A stretch of DNA of 64,000 nucleotides from Mycoplasmopsis opalescens ATCC 27921 (GTDB lineage: Bacteria > Bacillota_I > Bacilli_A > Mycoplasmatales > Metamycoplasmataceae): contig NZ_JOOB01000008.1 of NCBI RefSeq assembly GCF_000712185.1, positions 62,001-126,000 of the forward strand, written 5' to 3'. Under the pieces are notes generated by a model, which saw only the letters and a program-made list of their open reading frames with translations, was not told where the DNA came from and searched no databases. The first letter of the stretch is position 1. Each line of letters starts with the position of its first letter. The translations under genes and the position numbers were made by a program. Positions 19,544 through 31,300 of the stretch are shown piece after piece.

Positions 19544-22204
19544 ATGGAAAATAATATACTTTCAAAACAAAAACTAGCAGCCACTTTATGAGAGGCTGCA
19601 AACAAATTACGTGGTGGACTTGAGGCCAACGAATATAAAGACTACATTCTTGGACTTATTTTCTACAAATACTTATCACAAAAGCAAATTGACTTCATGC
19701 TTTCTGAAGGAATTGATGAAAATGACCTTGAATGTTTTACAAAAGACTATAAAGAAAGAACATTAGATTTTAGCGATAGTTCAATCAATGACAAAGAAGA
19801 AATCGCAGAAATTATTCAAAGAATTAAAAAAGAATTAGGATACTACATTCACTATGAAAACCTTTATCAAGTTTGAACTAATACGCAATGAAAAAGCGTC
19901 AACGTCTTTACAGTTAAAACACTAACAGATGCAATTGAAGAATTTAACAGATCATTAAGTAATAGTTCAAGACAGCTTTATGGTAATATTTTTGGCGTTT
20001 TTGAAAACGATATGTCAAAATATTCAACAAACCTTACTGAACAATCAAAAATGCTTGCAAATCTAATCGATATAATTCAACGTATTCCATTCCATCATGG
20101 TAAATACGATGTTTTAGGTTTTGTTTATGAATATTTAATTGCTCAATTTGCTGCTGGAGCAGGAAAAAAAGGTGGTGAATTTTACACACCTCACGAAGTG
20201 TCATTATTGATGGCAAAAATTGTTGCTTATCATCTTCGCGATCGTGAAACAATCAAGGTTTATGACCCTACATCAGGTTCAGGCTCACTTCTTTTAACAA
20301 TCAGTGATGCATTTAGAAAGTACAACAAAAGCAAAAGTCCAATTAAATTCTTTGCACAAGAAAAAATTAGACAAACATTCAACATCACCAGAATGAACCT
20401 TGTTATGAAAGGGATTAATCCTGCTGATATTTCGGTACGTTGCGGTGATACTCTAGAGCAAGACTGACCATTTTTTAACGACGATGACATTACATCATAC
20501 AAATATGAATCGGTTGATGCAGTTGTATCTAATCCCCCTTATTCGCTAAACTGAGATAATGAAAACAAAACAAGCGATCCTCGATATAAAGAATATGGAA
20601 TTGCTCCAAAATCGAAAGGTGATTATGCATTCTTGCTTCATGACCTTTACCATCTCAAAAATGATGGTATTTTAACCATTGTTCTTCCACACGGTGTTTT
20701 ATTTAGAGGCGGAAGTGAAAAACAAATTCGAACCAAACTTATTGAAAAAGGTCAAATCGATGCAATTATTGGTCTTCCATCTAATATTTTTTATGGCACT
20801 GGCATCTCAACAATCATAATGGTGCTTAAAAAACAAAAAGACACTCGAGATATTCAATTTATTGATGCTTCTAAACTTTTCATTAAAGACGGTAAACAAA
20901 ATAGACTTGAAGCAATGCATATCAAAAAAGTAGCTGATGCAGTTAATAATCGTCTTGAAATTGAAGGCTTTTCACGCATTGTAAGCTTTGAAGAAATCAA
21001 AAACAATGACTTCAACTTAAATATTTCACGTTATCTAGACAACTATGAAAAAAGTGAAACAAATGACCTTTATTCATTGATGCATGGTGGAATTAGTCGT
21101 GAAGAACTTAAACAATTTGATAAATTCTTTGCTTGCTTCCCTGAACTTAAATCTAAATTGCTAAAAGCAAACAATAATAACTACTTTGACATCATTAATA
21201 ATGACGATTCTCAAATTCGTGATTTAATAATCAATGACCAAGCAATTAATGTTTACAAAGCTAAATATGACCAAATTAGCGCACAAATCAACTGATTATT
21301 CAATTCAACATTCAACTCATTAAGCAGTATGCAAAACATTAATACTGAAGCATTTGAAGATAAATTGGTTGAACTTGTTTTTGAACAATCTTCTTCATTA
21401 GATTTAGTTGACAAATACTTATTCTATCAAGTAATCAAAAACAACTTTGAAAACATAAAAAATGGTTTAGATCTATTGAGTAATTTTGACCAAAACAACT
21501 CAATAACGAGTATTTTGGACGAAATTATTGATAAAGAGTATGCCGGTGCAAAAAGCAAAAGTCTCAAAGATTTTAATGCTCAATTATTCAATAAAAACGA
21601 TATTGCTCAAAGCTTTTATGCATCTCAACTTGACCTTTTAGAACAATACTCAGCACAAAATGAACAACTAAACAATCAAATTAATGAACTTGTTGAATCA
21701 ATACCTGAAGAAGAAAGAGTTGATCAACTATTTAAAGAAAAAGATAATTCTTTAGATGCAGCAGAACTAAAAAAATATGTCAAAGCACTAAATGCTTCGT
21801 CATACGATGAAGATTCTTTTGAACACAAAATGATTCAAATAAACAAACTCATTGAACAAAGAGCGAGTCTCACTAAACAACAAAATGAACTCAATAACAA
21901 AATAACACAAGATTCATTTAGCAAAATTTACAATCTTAACGAAAATGAATTTGTTTCACTAATTATCAATAAATGAACTACTCAAATTGGTAATGAAATC
22001 AATAAAATAGCAAATGATATTATTGAAGATTATGTTTCAAAATTTGAACATCTAGAAGCAAAATACAAAGACACATTCAACAACATTAATGAACAAATTG
22101 TTGAAAATGAAAAAGAACTTATTACACTATTAAATGACCTTACCGGTGATGAAAGTGATATGAAAGCTATTGATGAACTTATAAAAGTTCTTGGAGGCAA
22201 ATAA
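19544..22204 (+). CDS. hsdM: Type I restriction-modification system, methyltransferase subunit HsdM
   Basis: Adenine-N6 methyltransferase of 886 aa. The N-terminal HsdM domain (LWEAANKLRGGLEANEYKDY) is followed by the N6-DNA-methylase core: FYTPHEVSLLM, the SAM loop DPTSGSGSLLLT, and the catalytic motif NPPYSLNW. A long C-terminal extension (residues about 560-886) is charged and predicted to form coiled coils (NEQLNNQINELVESIPEEER); it makes the protein longer than typical HsdM (about 500-700 aa). Many TGA codons encode Trp. Its stop overlaps the hsdS start (TAATG), so expression of M and S is coupled. Confidence 0.95.
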
Positions 22205-23340
22205 TGAATAAGGCTTTAGTGCCTCAAATTCGTTTTAAGGGGTTTACTTACGCTTGAGAACTAAAAAGGTTGGGTGATGTTGTTATTTTAAATAGATATT
22301 CACAAATTGGTGCTACTGAATTGGAGGCATATAGATTGAGAACGGGTGAGATAACTTTATTACCTTCATCAAAAAATTATGATTGAAAAACAAGCAAGGC
22401 TAAAGTCCCGTATGGTTTAGTAAATGATGGTGAAATTATAACTGTAGGAAGAGCTAGAAATGCTAATACCAAATATGCAAAAGGCTTATTTATTAGTTCT
22501 CAAAATCATATAATAGAAAGTTTTAATATTAAACAATTATTAACAAAATTTCTTTTTTATATCATAAAAAATAATGATCATAAATTTTATACATCAGAAA
22601 CTACTTATCCAATTTTTACTAGAATGGACTTTGAACAATTACCAATTAATCACCCTAAACAAATAATTGAACAACAAAAAATTGTTTCAGTTTTCAATAT
22701 TGTAGATTCACTCCTAACACTTCATCAGCGTAAGTGCGATGCACTCAAAAAAATTAAGCAAACTCTACTTGAGAAAATGTTTCCAGTTGAAGGCTCAAAT
22801 GTTCCTTCGATTCGGTTCGCCGGATTTACTTACGCTTGAGAACTAAAAAGGTTGGGGGATTTAGTAACGATTGATTGTGGTTCTCTTGATGCAAACAAGG
22901 CTGTTAAAGACGGTGTTTATAACTTCTATACTTCAGGTGTAGATGTGTTTAAAATTAACGATTTTGCATTTGAAGGCGATTCAATAACAATAGCAGGGAA
23001 CGGTGTAAATATGGGTTTTTTGCATTTAGCTGAAGGTAAATTTAATGCATATCAACGTACTTATGTTCTACAAAACATTAAAATTGTTAGAGAATTTCTA
23101 TATTTTTCACTTTGAACAAACTTTTGAAATGAATGTCAAAAATATGCAAAACTTGGTGCCATTCCATATATAGTTTATGAACAAATCAGCGACTTTCAAA
23201 TTAGCAGTCCTCAACTCCCCGAACAAAACAAAATAGCTCAGACGTTCTCCACTCTCGACTCACTCCTAACACTTCATCAGCGTAAGTGCGAAAAACTCAA
23301 AAAAATCAAGCAAGAATTGCTCAATAAAATGTTTGTTTAA
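22204..23340 (+). CDS. hsdS: Type I restriction-modification system, specificity subunit HsdS
   Basis: Protein of 378 aa with two target-recognition domains, each followed by a conserved helix. TRD1 spans about residues 10-165 and TRD2 about residues 205-345. Each TRD begins with the same segment (FTYAWELKRLGD) and each spacer helix with DSLLTLHQRKC, giving two near-identical half-repeats. It sets the bipartite DNA sequence recognised by HsdM and HsdR. TGA codons encode Trp. The repeats at DNA level are 32 nt long (listed separately) and would allow domain exchange. A tyrosine recombinase lies 3.7 kb downstream. Confidence 0.93.
22243..22274 (+). repeat. hsdS half-repeat 1, copy 1 (start of TRD1)
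   Basis: 32 nt identical to 22825-22856; begins TTTACTTACGCTTGAG and encodes the FTYAWELKRLG segment. Confidence 0.9.
22708..22739 (+). repeat. hsdS half-repeat 2, copy 1 (spacer helix after TRD1)
   Basis: 32 nt identical to 23260-23291; begins TCACTCCTAACACTTC and encodes SLLTLHQRKC. Confidence 0.9.
22825..22856 (+). repeat. hsdS half-repeat 1, copy 2 (start of TRD2)
   Basis: Second copy of the 32-nt repeat at 22243-22274, same orientation and same reading frame. Confidence 0.9.
23260..23291 (+). repeat. hsdS half-repeat 2, copy 2 (spacer helix after TRD2)
   Basis: Second copy of the 32-nt repeat at 22708-22739, same orientation and same reading frame. Confidence 0.9.
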
Positions 23341-23389
23341 TACCCATTTTACAGTGGTTTTGGTAAATTTAAAAAAAGAAAGGTTATCT

Positions 23390-26300
23390 ATGAAAAATGA
23401 ACATGAAATAGAAGTTATAGAAAAGCCATTAGTAAAATTACTAATAGAATGTGGATGAGTAGGTAAGTCAGAAAGTACATATAATAAATTATCGGATCTT
23501 AATCAATTTAAAAAAGATAATAATATTGAGCTCTATAATGTTGACGAACAAGACTTAATTGAAAACTGGAGAAAAATTCTTTTTCAAAATAATAGAGATA
23601 GATTAAATAATAATCCACTTACAGATGAAGAAATGCAAGATATAATGGATCAAATTCAGAGCATTTCAAGTCCTTCTCAAGCAAATACGAGAATTAATGG
23701 TGGAATAATCAGATTTAGACGTAAAAATGAGAATGATGAATGTAACGGAAAAGATGTTGATTTAAAAATCTTTGATCGTCGTGATATTAAAGCGGGTTCA
23801 AGCATATATCAAATCGCACGTCAAGTTAAATTTTCAAATAAATTCGACAATAGAGCAGACATTATCTTGTTGATTAATGGATTGCCTTTAATTCATATTG
23901 AACTTAAAAATCACACAAAAAATCTTTCAGATGCAATTCATCAAATTAGAAATTATGTTAAAGGTGGTGCATACAAAGGTCTTTTTTCGCTCATTCAACT
24001 TTCTGTTGCAATGAAACCTGATGAAATGATGTTTATTCCAGCAACTAATGATGGAGATAAAATCAAACCAGAATTGTTCCAAAAATGAACAGACAAAAAT
24101 AATAATCCTATTAACAACATGAATGATGTTGTTAAACAATTCTTATGTATTCCTACTGCACACCGCATTATTGCTGACTTTACAGTTGCTGATGATCAGG
24201 ACAAAGACTTAAAAATTTTAAGAAGCTATCAATTTCATGCAATTGACCAAATTCAAAAGTATTTTATTCAACATAAACCATTTTCAAACACATCGCACAA
24301 TGCAATAAAAGGTGGTTATGTATGACATACAACTGGTTCAGGTAAAACCTTAACCAGTTATAAATTATGTAAGCTTCTTTTAGACTGAAATTATGCTGAT
24401 GTAGTGGTTTTTGTTGTTGATAGAATTGAACTTAGCACTCAAACACGCGAAGAATATGAAAAATTTAGCGAACATGAATTAGTTACTATTAAGTATGCAC
24501 GAAGTTCTCGTGATTTGTTTAATTTAATGCTTGATAATAATCAAACAAAAACAATTATTATAACTTCAATCCAAAAGCAATCACGTATAGATCCTGAAAA
24601 ATTTAATCCTAATAAATTTGAAAAATTAAGCAAAAAACGAGTAGTTTCAGTATTTGATGAGGCTCATCGAAGTGTTAGTGGAGATATGATGAGTGATATT
24701 ACTCACAACTTCCCTAACTCAGTAATTTTTGGTTTCACAGGTACACCTATAAAAATCAAAAATAGCAATGATTTAGTAACTACTGAAGAAGTATTTGGTA
24801 AATGCTTACACACATACACAATAAAAAATGGTATCAAAGACAAAAAAGTTCTTTGCTTTGATACAGAATATCCTACATTTGAAAAACTTTATAAAGATGC
24901 ATTCAAACAAATTAGACCTAAGTTAGCAAACAATGAAATAGAATTAATCAACACATACGATTGTTTCAAAAAATGCAATCTTGATGAAAATTATGAACAA
25001 AATGCAGAATTTGAAGCAGAACTTAAAGAAAGAGGATTCTACGATACAGATGAGTTTAAAAATGCACTTGTCGTTGATATGCTTAAATTATGACATAACA
25101 GAAGTGGAGCAAGAAACTTTAGTGCAATTTTAGCCACAAGTAAAATTGATGATGCAATCAAATATTTTGAAATAATCAACCAAAATCCTTTAAAACCAGC
25201 CGATTTTAAATTTACACTACTTTATGATCCTACACTTGACCGTGAAGAAGATGAGTATGAAAAACTTGAAACACGTAGAGATAACATTGAAGCAGTTATT
25301 GCTCAATACAACAAGGACTTCAATACAAATTGAAAATTTGAAACACATGCTGAATTTAAAAAAGATCTAGCAAGTAGATTAGCGCGCAAACATAATTTTG
25401 TTGAATTAAATAACAATGAAAATAAAAATAAACGCCTTGACTTACTAATCGTTGTAAATCAAATGCTTACTGGTTTTGATTCTAAATATATTAATACAAT
25501 ATATTTTGACAAAACATTGCAATATCAAAACCTAATCCAAGCAATATCTCGAACCAATCGGATTCTTGACGAATCAACAAAGCCGTTTGGTAAAGTTGTT
25601 TATTACCGTATGCCAAACACAATGAATTTCAACACTCGTGAAGCATTTAAAATCTATGCTGAAGCTAATTTAAATGAGGTTCAAGTCAAAGATATTAACG
25701 ATTTCTATAACAAGCTCAATGAAGCATTTAAAGTAATCAAAAGTATTTTTGTACAATGAGGTTATGCTAACTTTGAAGATATTTTAGAGGTTGAACCTAG
25801 CGATTCTGACTTTATATTGTACAAAGGTCAAGTTAAAAAAATTGTTTTAAATTACTACAAAATACACAAATATTTAAACTGCATTAAGCTTAAAGGTTTT
25901 ACATGAGAAGACAATGCTGACAAATTACAATTCACTCGTGATGATATTTTAAAAATTAATGCAAGATTACGTGATATCAATCTCGAAAAAATAAGAGGCA
26001 CAGACGCCAACACTTATGAATATGATAGCATTGAAATAAATGAAGACTATAATGCATTTGCAGATATTGTTGATACTGCTCAAGAAAATATTGACTACAA
26101 GTACCTTCAAAAATTAATCATAAATGAAAATATTAATGTTGCTGAAATAGAGAATGAATTTGCTAAAATGCCTAAATGAAAAGCACAAATTGCTCGTAAT
26201 GTTCTCAATAACATTAAATTACAATTTAATGGAATTGTTCCTAACACTATTGACTTCCAAGCAGAATTGCAAAAAGAAATTGAACGCGAAGAAAATTCAA

Positions 26301-26548
26301 AAATTGAAGAAATTTGCAACACTTTCGAACTAAACAGTGACAAACTTAAAGAAATAATTAATTCAAATGATGAATTAAACAGTTATGGCCGCTTAGACGA
26401 ATTATTGGATAACTCACTTAATGAAGCAACAAAACAATATATTGCTAATATTAAAGATATTAATCCTAAAAAAGTTAAAAAACACCACATTAGATCACAT
26501 ATTGAAGAATTTATCTACTCAATGCGCGACAAAAGAAACAGACAATAG
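23390..26548 (+). CDS. hsdR: Type I restriction-modification system, endonuclease/translocase subunit HsdR
   Basis: Protein of 1052 aa, full family length. The N-terminal nuclease domain has a PD-(D/E)xK core ending in IHIELKNH (about residue 170). The superfamily 2 motor follows: Walker A HTTGSGKTLTSYK, Walker B VFDEAHRS, motif III FGFTGTPI, and motif VI region QAISRTNRIL. The C-terminal helical region is the HsdM-binding part. It uses ATP to translocate and cut unmodified DNA. About nine TGA codons encode Trp; no frameshift was seen. It starts 50 nt after hsdS with a weak RBS (AAAGG) and ends at a strong terminator. Confidence 0.96.
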
Positions 26549-26560
26549 TGTCTGTTTTTT
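26534..26560 (+). terminator. Intrinsic terminator of the hsd operon
   Basis: AACAGACA / TGTCTGTT stem, loop ATAG containing the hsdR stop, then a T run. Confidence 0.85.
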
Positions 26561-27031
26561 TGTATTGCTAAATGATTATCCTGAGTTTCGGAGCAAAGAA
26601 CAAAAAGTGTAAAATTGACCGTTATTTTTAGTCAAAATACACTTTTTGTTTTTTCTATATACAATTTTTTATAATTTCTAAAAATTCTTTATACTTGCAT
26701 TTCCCACTTTAAGTATAAAACTAGAGCCATTTAGAATCATTGATAACACTATTAAATTCATGTTTTGAATACACTCAAAATATAAACAATAAAACTGCAA
26801 CTAAAAAATTTGTAGAAATAAATCCACTTATTTCAAACATTGAAAAAATTAAAGGAATAAACATAATTATTAAAAATGGTATGTAATAAATAAAAAAAAG
26901 CGATTTTTGCGTATAAAATAGCGCAAAAAATCGCTTTTTTAGTTTAAACTCCGAAACTTAGAAAATACATTATTGAATATGAAAACGCACATTTTTACAC
27001 AAAAATGCCTGTTTTCGTACTCAAATTTGTA
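26561..27031. other. Region of hairpins and a small gene remnant between hsdR and the recombinase
   Basis: No intact gene. A hairpin-plus-T-run (AAAAAGTGT / ACACTTTTT, 26599-26657) resembles a second terminator. TTTATACTT / AAGTATAAA form a short inverted repeat near 26690-26720. An open frame of about 50 codons without a start (26737-26889, ending KGINIIIKNGM) may be the tail of a lost gene. The block is bracketed by an inverted repeat: GAGTTTCGGAG at 26582-26592 and CTCCGAAACT near 26948. Confidence 0.4.
26893..26942. terminator. Strong bidirectional terminator downstream of the tyrosine recombinase
   Basis: AAAAAAGCGATTTTT / AAAAATCGCTTTTTT arms with a GCGTATAAAATAGCGC centre that also pairs. 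T runs occur on both strands; it serves the minus-strand recombinase gene. Confidence 0.8.
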
Positions 27032-27952
27032 TTAATTAAGTGTTGATATTGAACGCATAACAAGATCTATATCTTTGTTTTCTAATTCATTTATAACGTG
27101 TAGATATATTCGTTCAGTTGTGTTCATCGATGCATGACCTAGTCGCTTAGCAACTGAAGCAATGCTCACACCTGCATACAAAAGCAATGATGCGTGAGTG
27201 TGTCTTAGTCCATGAATTGAGATAAGTGGAATCTTAGCTTCAGTACAACGGCGAAATAACAAATCATTGACAGTTGAGTTATAGATTTTTTCTTTGATTA
27301 CGAAGATAGGTTTATTTGGCTCAGCGTTTTTAACTAGACCATTAAATTGATTGGTAGTTACTCAATCTAAAGGTATTTTTCTAATTGATGACTTATTTTT
27401 TGTTGGACTAAACCCTCCGTGTTCTTTGTAGTTTCATGTTTTTGAAACATTCAATGTTTGTTTAGTAAAATCAAAATCTTCAGGCGTGATGGCTAATGCT
27501 TCTGAGTATCTTAAACCTGTTTTTGCAACTAGCAAAATAAGTCAATCCATTGAAATTTTTTCGCCTAAATGTAAAGACTTTATCAACAATTGCAACTCAA
27601 ATTGGCTTATATATTTTGGTTTTTTAGGTCGTGGATTTTTGCCTTTAATGACTACTTTTCGAGTTGGATTAACTGGAATAATACCATCATCTAAAGCATC
27701 TAAAATGCAACCTTTTAAATGGTGGTGAAAGTCCATTGTTGTTTGTCTTTCATGCTCGAGCGCATAATCATTTAGGATTTTTTGATAACTCATTCGATCA
27801 AGGTCGCAAAGTTTTAATTCTGGTGCGAGTCTAACAACTCATGAGAGAGTAAGAATATATTTTTTAAAACTAACATCTCTTATTGAACCTTTTTTATATA
27901 TGTTTATTCAGTCTTCGAAATATTTTGAAAATAAAATATCGCTTTTCTTCAT
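27032..27952 (-). CDS. Tyrosine site-specific recombinase (XerC/phage-integrase family)
   Basis: Protein of 306 aa. The N-terminal SAM-like core-binding domain (residues 1-115) is followed by the catalytic domain with Arg in AKTGLRYSEAL, His-x-x-Arg in SIHGLRHTHASLLLYAG, His in RLGHASMNTTERIYLHV and the nucleophile Tyr in the same block. TGA codons encode Trp. Start at 27952 behind GGAAAAAAATG on the minus strand (weak RBS). Recombinases of this kind sit next to hsd loci in other mycoplasmas and streptococci and shuffle hsdS; only one hsdS copy is present here. It could also be an integrase left by the island. Confidence 0.9.
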
Positions 27953-28111
27953 TTTTTTCCTTTCCTTTTTCATAAAATGATAGTTAGAAAGTTAATTTTT
28001 TGTTCGAAAATGTAAAAACACTGAGTTTCATTTTGCCCTGAGCATTTTACACGGTTAGTTGAACAAGTTAAAAATATGAAAAATTAACAATAGAAGTTGA
28101 ACATAATTTTT

Positions 28112-28198
28112 TCTGAATATCTCTATTTTTCCAAACCAAAATGTAATCCTTAGTTGAATTCTAACTAAGAGGTTCATTTTGTTTGGTATTTGAAAGTC
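28112..28198 (-). mobile_element. IS remnant C: terminal fragment
   Basis: Shares the IS end with copies A and B, including CTTAGTTGAATTCTAACTAAG and GGTTCATTTTGTTTGG, and about 30 nt of the degenerate transposase start. Same orientation as A and B. It marks the right edge of the restriction island. Confidence 0.7.
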
Positions 28199-28433
28199 AA
28201 AAATATAAATAATATAAATTGAATTTAACACAATAAAGTTATGTTAAATGCAATTGGTGAAATTACTGACCATAATAACAAAACAAAAATGCGAACCCGT
28301 TTAGGCAAGTTTTTATTATTTTCAAAATTCAAGTTTTTAATTATAAAAAGTAAAGTCTTACAAAAAAGAGTAAGTAAGTTTATTTATTTTATATTTGTCT
28401 AAGATTAGCTATATACTGCAATTTTAGTAAAAA
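28199..28433. other. Non-coding AT-rich stretch right of the island
   Basis: No supported gene. Near its right end it holds one copy of a dispersed element (about 28411-28439, ending TTTTAGTAAAAAAATAA) that directly abuts the terminator of the next minus-strand gene. Confidence 0.4.
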
Positions 28434-28464
28434 AATAACACCAGATAAATTGGCGTTATTTTAA
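28434..28464 (-). terminator. Intrinsic terminator of the 212-aa lipoprotein gene
   Basis: On the minus strand AATAACGCC, a short loop, GGTGTTATT, then seven Ts. Confidence 0.75.
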
Positions 28465-28467
28465 TAA

Positions 28468-29106
28468 TTATTCAGCAAATTTAATTGTGAATTTTAATGA
28501 TTTTTTAGAAATTTTGTGTCCTTCTTTAGGATTATATTCAAATAATTTAACAGTGAATGAAATAGATTTATTTGCTTCATCAAATGTTACTTTGGTATAT
28601 CCGCTTCCGTTAATTGTACCTTTTTTGGTATTTTTGTATATGGGTTTTTCAGCATCAACGAATTGAAGTTTACCTAATTTTTCATGATTTAATTTAAATA
28701 AGGCTGTATTTTGTGCATCTATGCCTAATTTTCCAAAAACAAATTTTTCTTTTCTGAAATCATAAGCTATTTGGTCTCTTTTCTTTTTGTCTGTTTTAAT
28801 TAAATTAAAGAAAGCTTTATATGTTTTGTATGCATCTTCTTGTGCAATTGTTCAACCTTCACCGCTAAAAAGCGATGCATCAGCAAAATTTTCATCATAT
28901 GCTGCTTTTCCTTCGAGTTTTTCACTAGGCATTTCAGCAACATCGACAACCTCTACACTTAGAGTTTTGTTTTTTGGCGCTTCCGGAGTTGGTGTAGGCT
29001 TATCTTTTTGTGGCGCTTTTGGATTTGTTTCATGATTGCATGATACAACAGCTAAGGGCATAGCTGTAAATGCTAATAGTGATGTACTTAATAATAATTT
29101 TTTCAT
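28468..29106 (-). CDS. Surface lipoprotein, function unknown
   Basis: Protein of 212 aa with a typical lipoprotein signal: MKKLLLSTSLLAFTAM, then lipobox VVSC (Cys near residue 23). A Pro/Lys-rich linker follows (APQKDKPTPTPEAPKNK). The mature part contains VEVVDVAEMPSEKLEG and ends in a beta-rich tail (KLFEYNPKEGHKISKK). One TGA is read as Trp (28852). RBS AAAGGAG. I do not recognise a family; location outside the membrane is inferred from the signal. It is transcribed divergently from the ABC exporter genes. Confidence 0.8.
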
Positions 29107-29439
29107 TTTTTCTCCTTTTTTATAGGTAAATTAGATAATAATTAGTTAATTATATATTTTTATGTGTAAGAATAAAAAAATAATTTAAGTTGTCTCTATT
29201 ATCCAAATAACATAATTTAATTAGATAAAAATATTGAATACTAGATTGATCCTTTTTTCTCTGTTAAATACAGAAATAAATTATTTTATTTTTGTCAATA
29301 CTAAATTACCTAAAATAGCTATTTTATAGTGATTTTAGTAAAAAAAATTAAAAAAAATTACAATCAAGGAAATTCCCAAAAAAAATGTAATAAATTAATA
29401 TATAATATTAGTATCAATATTTATATTAGGAAGGAGCTT
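29107..29439. promoter_or_regulatory. Divergent promoter region between lipoprotein and ABC exporter genes
   Basis: A TATAAT at 29401-29406 precedes the exporter operon, followed by RBS AAGGAG at about 29431. A copy of the dispersed element (TATAGTGATTTTAGTAAAAA) lies at 29325-29348. No gene is evident in the 333 nt. Confidence 0.5.
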
Positions 29440-31293
29440 ATGATTAAACTAATTAAAATGCTGCCACTTAAAAATAAATTGCTTTTATCTTTAGGAGCTT
29501 TTTTATCGCTATTAACCGTTATTGGTTCTATGATTTATCCTAATTTTGTGTCGCAATTTATCAAATTGCTTTTTGTTGAAGATACCAGTAAAGCTGTTGA
29601 AATAGTTATTTTTAATAATGTTAAGTTGGCTCCTGTTTCATATGAAATTGCTCGCAGGCAAATAATTATTGCAACAATCGCCTTAACAATTATTCAAAGC
29701 ATTTTGACATTTGCTTTTTTAAGTATTATTGTGTATGCTGCGGAATTATCATCACGTTTTTATCGCAATGAAATGTATAAAAAAATCATTAAGCTTTCGC
29801 TAAAAAATGTATCAAAATTAAAACCAGAAACCATTATGACCAGAGTATCTAATGATATAGCTAACTTCTGGGAGTTTTTAGTTAATGGCGCTGCTATTCT
29901 TTTGAAAAGCTTGCTTTTAATTACTTGTGGAATCATTTTAGCAATGTTAACTGACCTTAAAATGTCGATTTCAATTTTAATCATGGTTCCGTCATTGGTT
30001 CTTATTACTTTTGTAGCAATTAAAATATTGATGCCTAATATGAAAAATGCACAAAAAATTCTTGATATGATATCACGTGATTCAGCAGAAACTATTCGTG
30101 GAATTAGAGCTATTAAAACTTACAATATGCAAGAAGCTAGAAAAGTTTCATTTAATGAAACTAACACAAATTGAACAAATAACGCCATTAAACTAATGTA
30201 CGGATTTTCAATTCTCGAACCTATTTTCTTTGCTTTAATAAACTTTTTGACTATTGGTATTTATTCTGTGGGTGCTAATCAAGCCTTTAACAAAGTTGCA
30301 ACCGAAAATACTGTTGTTAATTTAAATATCTTTTTAGAATATATTTGATTGATTGCTTTTGGTTTAATTTCACTAACCTTTTTTATTGGTTCAATGTTCA
30401 GGGCAAGAGTTTCAGCTTTAAGAATGGTTGAAATTTATGATTATAAAATTGATAATCTTTTCGTTAAAGAGGGCTTATTTATAGAAAATAATTATGATAT
30501 AAAAATTCAAGATTTGAACTTTAGATACCACCGTACGGCGCCACACAATTCTTTAAATGAAATAAATTTAGCTATACCCTTTGGCCAAACCTTCGGAATA
30601 ATTGGTCCAACCTCAAGTGGTAAAAGCACGCTAGCTACAGTGCTTTTAAACAATTATCTTTATCATGAAGAAGCCTTTAAAAATGATAAGCACAAATTTA
30701 CAAAAGACGATTCAACAGTTGTTGATTTACCAAAAAGAGGCGGATCAATTACTATTGGAGGTAATGAACTTAAAGATATTAATACAAAAAATTTAACCGA
30801 TAATATCGGTATCGTTTATCAAGATGCATTATTATATACTGGAACTATTCGCTCAAATTTATTATTTGCTAAGCCGGATGCAACAGAAGAGGAAATGTTC
30901 TTCGCTTTAAAAAATGCTTCTGCGTATGATTTTGTAACTGAGTTTGAAGAAGGATTGGACCATCCTGTCACCCAAGGGGCGACCAATTTAAGTGGCGGTC
31001 AAAAACAAAGAATTAGTATTGCTAGAACACTTTTGCGTAAACCTAAAATTCTAATTTTAGATGATTCTACTTCAGCTTTAGATAATGTTACCACAGCTAA
31101 AGTTATGAAAAATATAAAAGAAAATTACGATTGCACCACGATTTTAATTTCACAAAAAATCGCTCCAATTAAAAATGCAGATCAAATTTTAGTGTTAAAT
31201 AATGGTTCATCCATTGGGCTTGGTACTCATAATGAATTATTAAAAAACTGCGATTATTATCACGAAATTTATACAACACAACTAGAACAATAG
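29440..31293 (+). CDS. ABC exporter half-transporter 1 (degenerate catalytic site)
   Basis: Protein of 617 aa: six-helix membrane domain (about residues 1-340) fused to a nucleotide-binding domain. Walker A is GPTSSGKSTLA, signature LSGGQKQRIS (canonical), Walker B ILILDDSTSALD with Asp where the catalytic Glu is expected, and the switch His is replaced (LISQKI instead of AHRL). These changes are typical of the non-catalytic half of a heterodimeric exporter. A long insertion follows Walker A. TGA codons encode Trp. The start at 29440 has RBS AAGGAG; an upstream in-frame ATG has none. Substrate unknown. Confidence 0.92.
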
Positions 31294-31300
31294 GGGGACT

